Assembly: GCF_004118325.1 (NCBI RefSeq)
Contig: NZ_RDFA01000001.1
Location: 634,742 to 698,741 of the forward strand
Length of the DNA: 64,000 bases
Source of the DNA: Halorientalis pallida
Lineage (GTDB): Archaea > Halobacteriota > Halobacteria > Halobacteriales > Haloarculaceae
Direction: 5' to 3'
Part shown: positions 25,293 to 34,436 of the stretch, piece after piece
Numbering within the stretch: the stretch's first letter is position 1
Layout of the letters: every line of letters starts with the position of its first letter
Position numbers and translations under genes: made by a program
Notes under the pieces: model-generated
The model's database searches: none
The model's input: only the letters and a program-made list of their open reading frames with translations
Told to the model about the DNA's origin: nothing

Positions 25293-25700
25293 CTACTCCG
25301 CCGGGTCGAAGTCCAGCGCGGCCGAATTGATGCAGTAGCGGTTCCCCGTCGGCTCCGGTCCGTCCTCGAACACGTGGCCGAGGTGACCCTCGCAGGTCGC
25401 ACAGATTACTTCCGTCCGGCGCATCCCGTGGCTCGTGTCCAGTCGCGTCTCGACGTTGTCCTTCGCCGCGTCGTAGAAGCTCGGCCAGCCCGATCCCGAC
25501 TCGAACTTCGTGTCGGAGTCGAACAGTTCCGTCCCACACCCCGCACAGACGTAGGCACCGTCGGCCTTCTGGTCGACGTACTCGCCGCTGAACTTCGGTT
25601 CCGTCCCGGCCTCGCGGAGGATGCGGTACTCGTCGTCGTCGAGCACGTCGCGCCACTCCTCGTCGCTGTCGGGCAGGTCACGTTCGGCGTCCTGTGACAT
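25293..25700 (-). CDS. msrB: Peptide-methionine (R)-S-oxide reductase MsrB
   Basis: The 135-residue enzyme repairs methionine-R-sulfoxide. It carries two zinc-binding CxxC pairs (Cys52/55 and Cys100/103), the family core [22 protein letters not shown] and the catalytic Cys123 in [10 protein letters not shown]. It is full length for a stand-alone MsrB and has no signal peptide, so it works in the cytoplasm. Confidence 0.96.
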   Translation of the reverse strand: MSQDAERDLPDSDEEWRDVLDDDEYRILREAGTEPKFSGEYVDQKADGAYVCAGCGTELFDSDTKFESGSGWPSFYDAAKDNVETRLDTSHGMRRTEVICATCEGHLGHVFEDGPEPTGNRYCINSAALDFDPAE

Positions 25701-25801
25701 GCACGACGCTAAGGGCTGGACGTTGATACCGGTTCCCCCGACGCCGACAGTCGCGTCGCTGGTCGGATCGATCGCGAAAAAACGAGGTCGGTTTGCGGGC
25801 G

Positions 25802-26053
25802 TTAGATGTGGCCTTCGTCTTCGAGACCTTCGATGATGTCGTCGACGAGGGTCTCGACGTCGTCGTAGGGGAAGTCGCCGCCACCGCCCTTCTGGTTGAG
25901 CTCCATGGCTGTGAAGCTCACGTCACCGGACTCGAACGTGGTGGACGGACCGTTCGGCAGAGCCGGAACGAGGTCCATCGGGCTGTTGACGGGGTAATCT
26001 GCGCCTTCGAAGCCTTCGATCAGCTGCTGTCGCAGGTCATCTTTGTCGACCAT
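25802..26053 (-). CDS. MTH865-family protein
   Basis: The 83-residue acidic protein matches the MTH865 family (an EF-hand-like helical fold known from a structural genomics entry). It has [30 protein letters not shown] and a C-terminal [21 protein letters not shown] 26053 is preceded by GAGG with 8-base spacing; ATG 26059 two codons upstream is also possible. It is divergent from the UspA gene. The biochemical role of the family is unknown. Confidence 0.85.
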   Translation of the reverse strand: MVDKDDLRQQLIEGFEGADYPVNSPMDLVPALPNGPSTTFESGDVSFTAMELNQKGGGGDFPYDDVETLVDDIIEGLEDEGHI

Positions 26054-26147
26054 ACACATCGCCTCGTAACCCTCCTTACTAAAATTGGTGGTTCTTTCGT
26101 GAAGAAATGGCTCCTCACGGGCTAACAGTGTAAACTCCTCATTTGTT

Positions 26148-26166
26148 GTGTGAAGTTGTGTCACAC
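26148..26166. promoter_or_regulatory. Inverted repeat between the MTH865 and UspA genes
   Basis: GTGTGA and TCACAC flank 7 bases in the divergent spacer, about 60 bases before the UspA start. It could be an operator for either gene. Confidence 0.3.
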
Positions 26167-26226
26167 GCAGTTCCGGGGCCGGATCGGACCGGTGATTCAA
26201 GTGTGAGCCCGGAGAACGGCGTCGAC

Positions 26227-26670
26227 ATGTACGACCGTATACTCGTCCCGACCGACGGCAGCAGCGGAACCGACGAGACGCTCGGCCACGCGCTCCACAT
26301 CGCGGCCGACAACGACGCGACGGTCCACGCGCTGTACGTCGTCGACCGCCGGCTCTTCCTCGCGGCCGACGAGGACACGCAGGACGACGTGATCGCCACG
26401 CTGGAAGAGGAGGGCGAGGCCGCACTGGACGCCACGGAGACCGGCGGCGCGAACGCCGGCGTCGAGGTCGTCGGGGAGCGCCGGGAGGGAATCCCCCACA
26501 CCGAGATCATGAGCTACGCCGAGGAGATCGAGGCCGACCTGCTGGTGATGGGGACCCACGGCCGGACCGGGCGCGACCGGCTGGCCTCGCTTGGCAGTGT
26601 CACCGAACGCGTCGTCGAGAACGTGGGCCGTCCGACGCTCGTGGTCGACATCGGCGACGGCGAGGACTGA
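26227..26670 (+). CDS. Universal stress protein (UspA family)
   Basis: The 147-residue protein is a single Usp domain: it opens with MYDRILVPTDGS and ends with the nucleotide-binding motif GTHGRTGRDRLASLGSVTER, the G-x2-G-x9-G-(S/T) signature of ATP-binding Usps. ATG 26227 gives the standard start; the frame upstream is non-typical. Stress-protective function is known for the family, not for this member. Confidence 0.93.
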   Translation: MYDRILVPTDGSSGTDETLGHALHIAADNDATVHALYVVDRRLFLAADEDTQDDVIATLEEEGEAALDATETGGANAGVEVVGERREGIPHTEIMSYAEEIEADLLVMGTHGRTGRDRLASLGSVTERVVENVGRPTLVVDIGDGED

Positions 26671-26676
26671 CGCCGA

Positions 26677-28398
26677 TCAGCTCACCGGCACGAAGTACGT
26701 CACGACGGTCGGCGTCCCGTCGTCGTCCTCGTAGACGACTTCGAGGACGAACGTGTCGCCGGTCCGAACCCCGTCCTGTGGGGTCGAGAAGCCGGCGAAG
26801 TCGAAGTAGTACGTCTGTTGGTCGTCGCTGGCACCGTCGGGCCCGAAGTCGTCGAGCGGTGCGGGGGTGAAATCGGCGCCGACGAACAGCGTCGTCCCGC
26901 TCGCACCGCGGGTGTCAGAGACCACGTAACTGGTTGGCCCGCCGTCACCCTGCGCGGCGTAGACGCTGACGCGCAGTTCCTCGACGGTCCAGCCGGTCTG
27001 TGCGTTCCGGTTGGTGACCGTCACCGCCGCGTCACAGCCGTTCCGGGAGTTACACTGCCCGCTCCCGACGGCCTGGGCACCCGTCAGCTGGAGGTTGATA
27101 CCCGGATTGACCGGGTTCCCGCCGGGCGTGCCGCCCGTCTGACCGGTCCCGTCCACGTCGAAGACGGTGAGCGAGAACTCACTGACCCGCGCCGGGTCGC
27201 TCGGGGTCGCCGACCCGTCGCCGATCCACACGTCGACGACCACGTCTTCCAGTGGCGAGTTGATCCCGTCGGCGGTGTACTCGAGGGTGCTCCGGCCGTC
27301 GTCGTCGGTCCGGTCGGTGCCGACGACCAGGACGGTTCCGCCGCCCTGGACGACCTCCGCGCTCACCGTCTCGTTGCTGACGGGGTTGTTGTAGGCGTCG
27401 CGTACTTCGGCGACGACCTGATGGCTGCCGTCCTCGGGCACGGTCGAGCCGTTGCCCGAGACGGTCGTGATGTACGCCGCGTCGGTCGACCGGTCGAAAC
27501 CGGTCCCGACGCCGACCGCGGCGATCCGGAGGTCGTAGACCACGCCCTCTGCGAGCGTGATCCGAACGGTCGAACTCGACGCGCGCTCGATCCGCGTGAC
27601 GTGCCCGCCGTTGGCTTCGCGTTCTTCCTCGAGGAGTGCCCGCCACGCGTCGGGCCCGAGTCGGGTCGGTACCGTGATCGTGACCGGGTCACCGGGCGCC
27701 ACGTTGGTGACGCTGACGGTCCGCGTCGGGGCGCTGAGCGGCGTGACACCGACCGACACCGACCGCGAGCTCGACGTCGCGAGCGTCCCCTGGAGCGCCA
27801 CCAGCGACAGATCGCGACCGCTGACGATGGCGCCCCGTTCCTGGATCACCGACCGGTTGCCGGTGAAGTTGCTGTAGAGGACGCCGTTCTCGTAGACCGT
27901 CGTCGGCGCGCCGCCGTACTCGTTGTAGTTCGGCCGGTAGGCCAGGCCGCCGGACTCGAACGAGAGGAGGGTCCCGTCCACGTAGTCGCCGGTGTCACCG
28001 GTCGCGAGCGCGTTCCGCACCTCGACGGTCCCGACCGCGGTGCGTTCGATGGTGCCGGACGCCCGCGGGGGGTTGAACAGGAACAGTCGCGACGGGTAGC
28101 CGGTCCCGGTCTCGACGCTGACGACGCCTTCGCGACCGGTCGACGCCGTCAGCAGGATCGCCTCCTGCAGTTCCTGGAGGTCGCCCTGCACGCGCTGGTC
28201 GTGCTCGAACTCGACTTGCTGGTTGGCCGCCGGCACCGCGTTCACCTGCACGAGGACGAGCAAGAGGACGAGCAGACCGAACATGAGGAGCGTACCGACG
28301 ACTTCCGAAACCCCGCGCCGGTCGGTCCGCAGGCGCGAGCGGGTCGCGGCGCTCGTGGTCGGGTGCTGTCCGTCCGTGGTGTCTCTCTGGTCGGTCAT
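26677..28398 (-). CDS. Type IV pilin-like protein with Ig-like (Big-1) domain
   Basis: The 573-residue protein has an archaeal type III signal: DRRGVSEVVGTLLMFG with the prepilin peptidase site after RRG (residue 29) followed by a ~20-residue hydrophobic helix. The rest is exported beta-rich sequence. Residues ~315-390 match a bacterial Ig-like (Big-1) domain (VAEVRDAYNNPVSNETVSAE). A C-terminal region has paired Cys (GSGQCNSRNGC). Its start overlaps the stop of the membrane platform gene (ATGA), so it is the last gene of the pilus operon. Its size suggests a minor or tip pilin rather than a major subunit. Confidence 0.85.
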   Translation of the reverse strand: MTDQRDTTDGQHPTTSAATRSRLRTDRRGVSEVVGTLLMFGLLVLLLVLVQVNAVPAANQQVEFEHDQRVQGDLQELQEAILLTASTGREGVVSVETGTGYPSRLFLFNPPRASGTIERTAVGTVEVRNALATGDTGDYVDGTLLSFESGGLAYRPNYNEYGGAPTTVYENGVLYSNFTGNRSVIQERGAIVSGRDLSLVALQGTLATSSSRSVSVGVTPLSAPTRTVSVTNVAPGDPVTITVPTRLGPDAWRALLEEEREANGGHVTRIERASSSTVRITLAEGVVYDLRIAAVGVGTGFDRSTDAAYITTVSGNGSTVPEDGSHQVVAEVRDAYNNPVSNETVSAEVVQGGGTVLVVGTDRTDDDGRSTLEYTADGINSPLEDVVVDVWIGDGSATPSDPARVSEFSLTVFDVDGTGQTGGTPGGNPVNPGINLQLTGAQAVGSGQCNSRNGCDAAVTVTNRNAQTGWTVEELRVSVYAAQGDGGPTSYVVSDTRGASGTTLFVGADFTPAPLDDFGPDGASDDQQTYYFDFAGFSTPQDGVRTGDTFVLEVVYEDDDGTPTVVTYFVPVS

Positions 28399-30539
28399 AG
28401 GAGTGCGAAGGTGACGAGGGTGAGTGCGATCAGGGCGATGCCGTACTTGAGACCACTCAGGACGCTGTCGCGGGAGAGTTTCCCCGCGATCAGGCCGACG
28501 CCGGTAGCCTGGATGAGTGCCGAGTGGAAGAACAACGCCCGGTAGGCCTCGACGGGGAGGTTCACCACGCTCACCGGCGTGCCCGTCACACCCTCTGGTT
28601 CCGGGACCGACGGCGTGTCGGCGATCGGTTGCAGATAGCTGGTGTCGAGCAGGACGATCACCAGCATGTACACGAGGAAGCCGACGACGACGACGGTCGT
28701 GTACGCGGAGAGATCCTGTCGGCGGCGGCGTTCGATCTTGAACCGCTCGCGGGCGTCGTCGGCGGCGACCGCGAGGACGCGAGCCACGTCGCTGGACGAG
28801 CGCGTCCCTTCCGCGACGAGTTTCAGCGTGCGCGAGAGCGACGGGGCCTGCACCCGGTTGGCCAGTCCCAGCAGCGCCGCCCGGGTGTCGTAGTGCCACC
28901 GGATGTCGTTACGGACCATCCGGAGTTCGGTGGCCAGCGGTCCCCGCGACCACTGTCCGACCATCGCCAGCGCGTCGGTGAACTCGATCCCCATCCGGTT
29001 GGCGCCGGAGAGGACGTTCAGCGTGTCCGGGAACCGGCGTGCGAAGTCGGTCTCTCGCCGCGCCTTCAGCTCGTGGAACACCGACAGCGGGATCGCGACG
29101 ATCAACAGCGGCACCACGAACAGGAGCGTCGTCGTCGTGACCGGTTCGGCGAGGAAGGCTGTCGGGGTCGACTCGACGATACCGGTCGCGAGCGACACAC
29201 CGACGACCACCAGCGCCAGCGGGACCGTGAACAGGAGCGACCACAGCGGGCTCCGACGGACGAACGCGAACGGGTCCGACAGCCGCTTGCGGAACTCCTG
29301 TCGTCGGCGCGTGCGGCGGTACTGCTGGGTGCGGTACGCCTGCCGGTCCGAGGCGGGCAGGGTCGCCTCGTCGGGTACCGACCGGCTCAGGACGCCGAGC
29401 CAGTCGAGGAGGTCCGCGACGGCGTCGCGGACGACCGCGGCCGCGAGTCGCCCGAACCGGTCGCCGCCGATTCCGGGTTCGGCCTCGAGTTCGGTCCGGG
29501 GAACCCGGTACGGGGTCGAGAGGACGTCGATGACCACCAGGAACGCGATCATCCCCAGCGGGAGGATGGCGTAGATCAACAGCGTGAGCTGGCCGAGCGT
29601 CGCCCCGCCGAGCAGGCTGATGACGAGCAGGATGACGACCAGGAACAGCGGCGCGGCGACGAATCCGACGACGAAGACCTCCGAGAGCAACTCCAGCGTC
29701 GACACGAAGTTGCCCTGCTGTTCGCGGGCGTCTTCGAGGTAGGTGTCCGTCTCGTCCTGGAAGAACGCGGTCACGTCGCCACCGGCGTCAAGCACCGCGA
29801 GCAGGTCGTCGAAGAAGCCTTCGAGGTTATCGCTCGGCGTGACGTTCCGGGCGTTCCGGATCGCGGTGTAGAGGTCGTTCCCGAACAGGTCCACGTCGCG
29901 AACGATCATGTCGAACTCGTTTGCCACCTCGCCGTAGCTGTCTTGAGCCTCGGCGAGCCCGCGCATCGTCTCCAGCAGGCTCATCCCGCCGTGGGAGAGC
30001 GCGTAGAGGAACGTGATCGCGTGCGGGAGCGTGACGTCGATGTTCCGTCGTCGGTTGCCGGCGATGTAGCGAGGGTACGCGGCCCGCGCGTACCAGACCG
30101 CACCACCCGAGAGCACCGCGAGGACGAGCGTCACAGCGGCACCGAACGCCAGCGACCGGTTGCGGCCGACGAACCGCACGAGGCCGCCGTCGAACGCGAG
30201 CGGATTCCGGATGCCGGCGATCACGCCCAGGTTCGACAGCAACAGCGTCAGGAAGACGCCGAACAGTCCGCCGGCGACGGCCGTCAGGATCGCGTAGTAG
30301 GCGGTCCGCTCCAGGTACACGTCGTAGCCGACGCCGGAACGGGCCTGGTTGAGCGCCCGCTGGAGGTCGCGGTACTGCGCCGGGCGTTGCTTGAAGTAAG
30401 CCCGGACGCGCCCGAACTCCGCGCGGATGCGTTCGGCGTCGGCGGTTCCTCGCCGCCCGACTGGGGGGAACTGGCGGCTGTCGGCTTCGGTCGTTTCTGC
30501 CTGTACTGGGGTCGCTGGATCGCGCGTTCTCTCGGCCAT
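28395..30539 (-). CDS. pilC: Type IV pilus membrane platform protein (PilC/TadC-like)
   Basis: The 714-residue membrane protein has two T2SSF-type cytoplasmic domains, near residues ~165-310 (LPHAITFLYALSHGGMSLLE) and ~500-640 (PDTLNVLSGANRMGIEFTDA). They are separated and flanked by several membrane helices. This is the double-size archaeal form of the platform on which the ATPase acts. It lies 2 bases after the ATPase gene and overlaps the pilin gene. The organisation ATPase-platform-pilin supports a dedicated pilus. Confidence 0.9.
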   Translation of the reverse strand: MAERTRDPATPVQAETTEADSRQFPPVGRRGTADAERIRAEFGRVRAYFKQRPAQYRDLQRALNQARSGVGYDVYLERTAYYAILTAVAGGLFGVFLTLLLSNLGVIAGIRNPLAFDGGLVRFVGRNRSLAFGAAVTLVLAVLSGGAVWYARAAYPRYIAGNRRRNIDVTLPHAITFLYALSHGGMSLLETMRGLAEAQDSYGEVANEFDMIVRDVDLFGNDLYTAIRNARNVTPSDNLEGFFDDLLAVLDAGGDVTAFFQDETDTYLEDAREQQGNFVSTLELLSEVFVVGFVAAPLFLVVILLVISLLGGATLGQLTLLIYAILPLGMIAFLVVIDVLSTPYRVPRTELEAEPGIGGDRFGRLAAAVVRDAVADLLDWLGVLSRSVPDEATLPASDRQAYRTQQYRRTRRRQEFRKRLSDPFAFVRRSPLWSLLFTVPLALVVVGVSLATGIVESTPTAFLAEPVTTTTLLFVVPLLIVAIPLSVFHELKARRETDFARRFPDTLNVLSGANRMGIEFTDALAMVGQWSRGPLATELRMVRNDIRWHYDTRAALLGLANRVQAPSLSRTLKLVAEGTRSSSDVARVLAVAADDARERFKIERRRRQDLSAYTTVVVVGFLVYMLVIVLLDTSYLQPIADTPSVPEPEGVTGTPVSVVNLPVEAYRALFFHSALIQATGVGLIAGKLSRDSVLSGLKYGIALIALTLVTFALL

Positions 30540-30541
30540 CG

Positions 30542-32254
30542 TCAGTCCAGTGGCCCCTCGCTCACGCCGAGTTCGACGGGCGAAATCTCGTCGATGTCCG
30601 GCCCGGTCTCCAGCAGGCTCTGCCGGTCGAGTTCGGCCGCCTCGACCTCCGCGAGGATGCGGTCGGGGTCCCGGGAGTAGAGGTGGATGGCCCGGGCGAC
30701 CTCGTCGTAATTCGTGATGTCGTGCTCGGCGAGGTACCCGAGGACGGTCTCGCGATCGTCGAGTTCGCGCTGGAGGCGCTCGTCGGACCAGCCGCGGTCC
30801 TCGGCGATCTCCGCGAGGACGCGGGACTCACCCGCGCGTTCGTGCGCGTCGCTGGCGGCGTCACGGCCGAAGACGGGCGAGATGTCGACAGTCGTGTCGT
30901 CCGCACCGGGTTCGATCTCGGCGACGGTCCGATTGCGTCGCACCCGCTGATCGTCGACGAACGCCTGTGACTGGATGGAGACGATGTCCAGGTCCTGTAA
31001 CATCTGGACGGGCACGTTCAGCGGCGGGTTCCGGAGGCGGCTCATCGCCGTCTCGACCGTGTCGGCGTGCAACGTCGTGTACGCCGTGTGTCCGGTCGAC
31101 ATCGCCTGGAAGAAGGTCAGCGCGACGCGTTCCTCGGTCCGGATCTCGCCGACGAGCAGGTACTCGGGCCGCTGGCGAAGCGCCGCCTGGAGCAACTCGA
31201 ACATGGACACGTCACCGCGCCCGTCGGCCGACGCGCCGCCGCGGGAGACGCTCTGAATCCAGTTCTCGTGGGGCAGGTCGATCTCGCGCGTGTCCTCGAT
31301 GGAGACGACCTTGCTCCGGGGCGGGATGAAAAAGGACACCGCGTTCATGCTGGATGTCTTCCCCGACCCCGTGCCGCCGGCGAAGATCAGGCTCTTGTTG
31401 TTCTCGATGGCGAGCCAGAAGTAGGCCATCTGCTCGACCGAGAAGGTGTTCGAGGTGACGAGATCGACCGGGGTGTAGGGCACGTCGGCGAACTTCCTGA
31501 TGGTGAAGTTCGAGCCCCGCGTGCTCACTTCGCCGCCCAGCGTCAACTGGACGCGCGAGCCGTTGGGTAGGCTGGCGTCGACCAGCGGGCTGGAGACGGT
31601 CATCTGCTTGCCCGAGCGCTGTGCCAGCCGGAACGTGAAGGAGTCGAGCCGTTCCCGGGAGAAACTGACGTTGGTCACGAGGTCGCGGTAGTCGCGGTGG
31701 TAGACGAAGACGGGCACGTCCGTCCCGTCACAGGAGATGTCCTCGATGGCCGGGTCGCGCATCATCGGGTCGACGGGTCCGTAGTGGAGGAAGTCCCGGA
31801 GGAGGTAGTACAGGAGTTTGTGCAGGGAGCCGTCGTCGACGGTGGCGGCGTGATCGAGGATGAGCGCGCGTGCCTCCTGCTGGAACAGGGTCTCGCGGTC
31901 CTGCTCGCCGTCGAAGTCACGGTACAGCAGGGTATCCCGGAGCAGGTCGACCAGGTCCTGCTGGACGAACCGCTCGAACTCGTCGAGCGTCGGCTCGTTG
32001 ACGTGATAGAGGTACTCGTTCTCCGCGGGGTCGTAGAGGATCGAGGCGTACGCGAAGGGTTTCTGCAGCCAGGTCCGCTCGACTTCCTCGTAGTGGTCGA
32101 GGTAGTCGAAGTCGAAAAACCGGTCGACGACGAACGCCTCGTCGGCCGGGCCGGCGAAGTCGTCGCCGAGATCGGCGGTCCGGAAGTACTCGACGACCTC
32201 CGCGAGGATCTCGGTGACTGTCGTGTCCTCCCAGATCACGAGATCGGTGCCCAC
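30542..32254 (-). CDS. pilB: Type IV pilus / secretion ATPase (PilB/VirB11-like), N-terminus interrupted
   Basis: The 570-residue product from GTG 32254 has the archaeal secretion-ATPase core: Walker A GGTGSGKTSS near residue 290, an Asp box, HENWIQSVSRGG, LLVGEIRTEERVALTFFQA (Walker B region) and TAYTTLHADTVETA. It powers pilin assembly with the platform encoded next. Upstream, the same reading frame continues through TAG at 32297-32299 into 74 more codons starting at ATG 32521. Archaeal PilB proteins often have acidic, disordered N-termini, so this may be one gene with a nonsense codon. The ATPase core itself is intact. Confidence 0.88.
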   Translation of the reverse strand: MGTDLVIWEDTTVTEILAEVVEYFRTADLGDDFAGPADEAFVVDRFFDFDYLDHYEEVERTWLQKPFAYASILYDPAENEYLYHVNEPTLDEFERFVQQDLVDLLRDTLLYRDFDGEQDRETLFQQEARALILDHAATVDDGSLHKLLYYLLRDFLHYGPVDPMMRDPAIEDISCDGTDVPVFVYHRDYRDLVTNVSFSRERLDSFTFRLAQRSGKQMTVSSPLVDASLPNGSRVQLTLGGEVSTRGSNFTIRKFADVPYTPVDLVTSNTFSVEQMAYFWLAIENNKSLIFAGGTGSGKTSSMNAVSFFIPPRSKVVSIEDTREIDLPHENWIQSVSRGGASADGRGDVSMFELLQAALRQRPEYLLVGEIRTEERVALTFFQAMSTGHTAYTTLHADTVETAMSRLRNPPLNVPVQMLQDLDIVSIQSQAFVDDQRVRRNRTVAEIEPGADDTTVDISPVFGRDAASDAHERAGESRVLAEIAEDRGWSDERLQRELDDRETVLGYLAEHDITNYDEVARAIHLYSRDPDRILAEVEAAELDRQSLLETGPDIDEISPVELGVSEGPLD

Positions 32255-32296
32255 GTCCTCGGCCGTGAGGTCGACGGCCGCGTGACGGTCGACCGC

Positions 32297-32521
32297 CTAG
32301 GCGAGCGACACGGTCTCCCGATCGGCCGCCCCAGCACCCGAACCCACCTCGTCCTCGGACGGCGACGCGGCCTCGCCGGCGTCCGATCGCCGGTCACTCA
32401 CTCCCTCCCCCACGCCTGTCGTATTTGTGTTATTAACGGTCCCGTCTTCGGTTAGATTATCGTCGGTAGTACCGCCGTATTGTTCGCCCTTACCCCCTGA
32501 ACTGCCCGATTCTCCATCCAT
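32297..32521 (-). pseudogene. Acidic N-terminal segment in frame with the PilB gene, ended by TAG
   Basis: Seventy-four codons from ATG 32521 encode a Gly/Ser/Asp/Glu/Asn-rich, disordered sequence (TTDDNLTEDGTVNNTNTTG) ending at TAG 32297-32299. It is in exactly the same frame as the ATPase gene, with 14 sense codons between TAG and the GTG at 32254. I read it as the original N-terminus of PilB, cut off by a nonsense mutation. A separate small protein or a sequencing error are alternatives. The upstream 32530-32560 is AT-rich and may hold the operon promoter. Confidence 0.45.
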
Positions 32522-32617
32522 AGATTCTCTCGATATAAGAGTACGTAAGGGTACATAACAGTTCGCAAAAATGTATCGGGACTGTACCGATCCGGGAGTG
32601 TTCGCCGCGCGTGACGG

Positions 32618-33328
32618 TCACTCGATCGTGTTTCGCAGCGTGCCGATGCCCTCGTAGCGGATCTCGATCTCGTCGCCGGGTTCGACGAGGCCGGGGTTGG
32701 CGGGGCTCCCGAAGGAGATCACGTCGCCCGGGCGGAAGGTGTACCGCTCGCTGAGGAAGGCGACGGTCTCGCGGGGCTTGTTGAACATGTTCTCGGTGTT
32801 GTCGTGCTGGCGGCGCTCACCGTCGATGTGGGTCTCCATCTCCTTGCCCACCGGTTCGTACTCGGTCTCGATCCAGGGACCCAGCGGGCCGGAGCCGTCG
32901 AATGCCTTGCGGGCGGTGCGACGTTCCTGGTCGAGCGCGTCCATGTCGTTGAGGATAGTGTAGCCACGGAGCACATCGTCCACCTCGTCCTCGGAGATGT
33001 CGTGACAGGGCTCGTCGATGACGGCCGCGAGTTCACCCGCGTAGGTCAGTTCCTCTGTCCACTCGGGGTAGGGAATAGGCTGTTCGGGCGGGTGGAGACT
33101 GTGTGGCGGTTTGATGAACCAGTCGGGCACGTCCGGGATGTCGTAGTCCATCTGGTCGACCTTCTCGCCGAAGTTCCGTCCCACGCAGAACAGCGCGTCG
33201 GGATCGCAGGGCGCGAGCAGGGTCGCCTCGTCGCCGATCTCGTAGGTCGCGTCGTCGGTCTCGATCACGCCGTCGACGTATTCGCCCTCGACCACACCGT
33301 CGGGTGTGTCAGCACGTGCGAGTTTCAT
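32618..33328 (-). CDS. Fumarylacetoacetate hydrolase-family protein
   Basis: The 236-residue protein has the FAH fold: FCVGRNFGEKVDQM near residue 47, WFIKPPHSL near 68, metal ligands in YAGELAAVI and ILNDMDALDQERR, and a C-terminal GDVISFGSPANPGLV. Members cleave or decarboxylate 2-keto acids such as fumarylpyruvate or act as acylpyruvases. The short N-terminal domain is common in archaea. ATG 33328 gives MKLARADTPDG; the frame upstream is not typical. Substrate not determined. Confidence 0.9.
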   Translation of the reverse strand: MKLARADTPDGVVEGEYVDGVIETDDATYEIGDEATLLAPCDPDALFCVGRNFGEKVDQMDYDIPDVPDWFIKPPHSLHPPEQPIPYPEWTEELTYAGELAAVIDEPCHDISEDEVDDVLRGYTILNDMDALDQERRTARKAFDGSGPLGPWIETEYEPVGKEMETHIDGERRQHDNTENMFNKPRETVAFLSERYTFRPGDVISFGSPANPGLVEPGDEIEIRYEGIGTLRNTIE

Positions 33329-33459
33329 ACGCCGGGGTTTCCACCCCGGCCGTTTAGCTGGTCCGGTCTCGAACGGCGGGCGGACCGCCGCGCACTCGGG
33401 TGGTATCGGGAGACTTATCAAAAATACTAACAGTACATCGTTCGAAGGTCGACGCGGCA

Positions 33460-33780
33460 ATGGGCCACGTCGAGATACCGGGCAAGTCCCTCATGTATCT
33501 CCTCGCGGCGGTCACGCTGCCACCGATGGTGTTCCTGCTCTTCCGCTCGGTGTCCCGGTCCAGTCATCCCGCGAGTATCGGGCTCGCCGTCGTGCTCGCG
33601 CTGTTGCTTGTCGCGAGCGGGGTGGCGGTGTGGCGACAGTGGACCGGCCGGGAATCGGAGTACTCTCACGCCGAGGCGGGCATCACGTGGAACCCCGTGG
33701 CCTACCCCGGACACGCGGCGAAAAAGCGGTGGCTGAAGACGGTCCGTCGCCTGTCCGATGGTGACGGGGAAGACGACTGA
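33460..33780 (+). CDS. Small membrane protein of unknown function
   Basis: The 106-residue protein has two membrane helices (residues ~9-28 and ~38-58) followed by a soluble tail of ~45 residues (TGRESEYSHAEAGITWNPVA). It is divergent from the FAH gene and 44 bases upstream of the gamma-carbonic-anhydrase-like gene. No family recognised. Confidence 0.65.
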   Translation: MGHVEIPGKSLMYLLAAVTLPPMVFLLFRSVSRSSHPASIGLAVVLALLLVASGVAVWRQWTGRESEYSHAEAGITWNPVAYPGHAAKKRWLKTVRRLSDGDGEDD

Positions 33781-33824
33781 GACGGGGCCCAACGGTTTTG
33801 AGCCGTGATATTGTATCACACACC

Positions 33825-34340
33825 ATGGCGGACAGTCGCCAGTACACGTTCGAGGGGGAGCGACCGGAGATCGACGAGGCGGCCCGCGTCAGCCGTGAAG
33901 CGACGGCCGTTGGAGACGTGACGGTTGCGGCCGATGCCAGCGTCTGGCCCGGCGTCGTCCTGCGCGGTGACGTGGGGCCGGTCCGGGTCGGCGCGCAGTC
34001 CCACGTCGGGGACAACGCCGTCCTGCACGCGTCGACGGTCGGTGATCACGTGCTGGTCGGCCACGGCGCGGTGCTGAACGACACGGCCGTCGAGGACGGG
34101 GCACTGGTCGGCTTCAACTCCACGGTGACGGAGTCGGTCATCGGCGAGCGGAGCATCGTCGCCTCCGGCACCGTGGTCCCCGAGGGGTACGAGGTACCGG
34201 CCCACTCGTTCGTCCGCGGGATGCCGGCGTCGGTCACACCACTCTCGGAGACGACCATCGACCCCGAGACCGTCTTCGAGGCGTACAGCTCCGGCGACTA
34301 CACGAACCTGGCCCAGCGCCACGAGGACCTCTTCGAGTAG
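33825..34340 (+). CDS. Gamma-carbonic-anhydrase-like hexapeptide-repeat protein
   Basis: The 171-residue left-handed beta-helix protein belongs to the gamma-CA/PaaY/YrdA group (AADASVWPGVVLRGD, VGDHVLVGHGAVLND, FVRGMPASV). Zinc ligands correspond to His68 and His80. The third ligand position, His in most members (GHxxxLH), is Asn85 here. Many YrdA-like members lack measurable activity until conditions are right. ATG 33825 is preceded by ttgtatcacacacc. Function as an active carbonic anhydrase is doubtful. Confidence 0.9.
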   Translation: MADSRQYTFEGERPEIDEAARVSREATAVGDVTVAADASVWPGVVLRGDVGPVRVGAQSHVGDNAVLHASTVGDHVLVGHGAVLNDTAVEDGALVGFNSTVTESVIGERSIVASGTVVPEGYEVPAHSFVRGMPASVTPLSETTIDPETVFEAYSSGDYTNLAQRHEDLFE

Positions 34341-34436
34341 GCCGGCCCGCCGTCCCGTGATCGACCGGTAGCAGCCTTCGGGAGGCAAACTCGGCCACAG
34401 GTTTTTGTACGCAACCCCGATAAGTGGTGACATCGC

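Noticed and set aside
28524..30680. A 718-codon plus-strand frame opposite the pilus platform gene
   Set aside because: Arg/Glu/Gln-rich with no domain; it mirrors the real membrane-protein frame on the other strand.
32297..32299. TAG read as pyrrolysine in PilB
   Set aside because: Haloarchaea are not known to carry the pyl system, and none of its genes is in the window.
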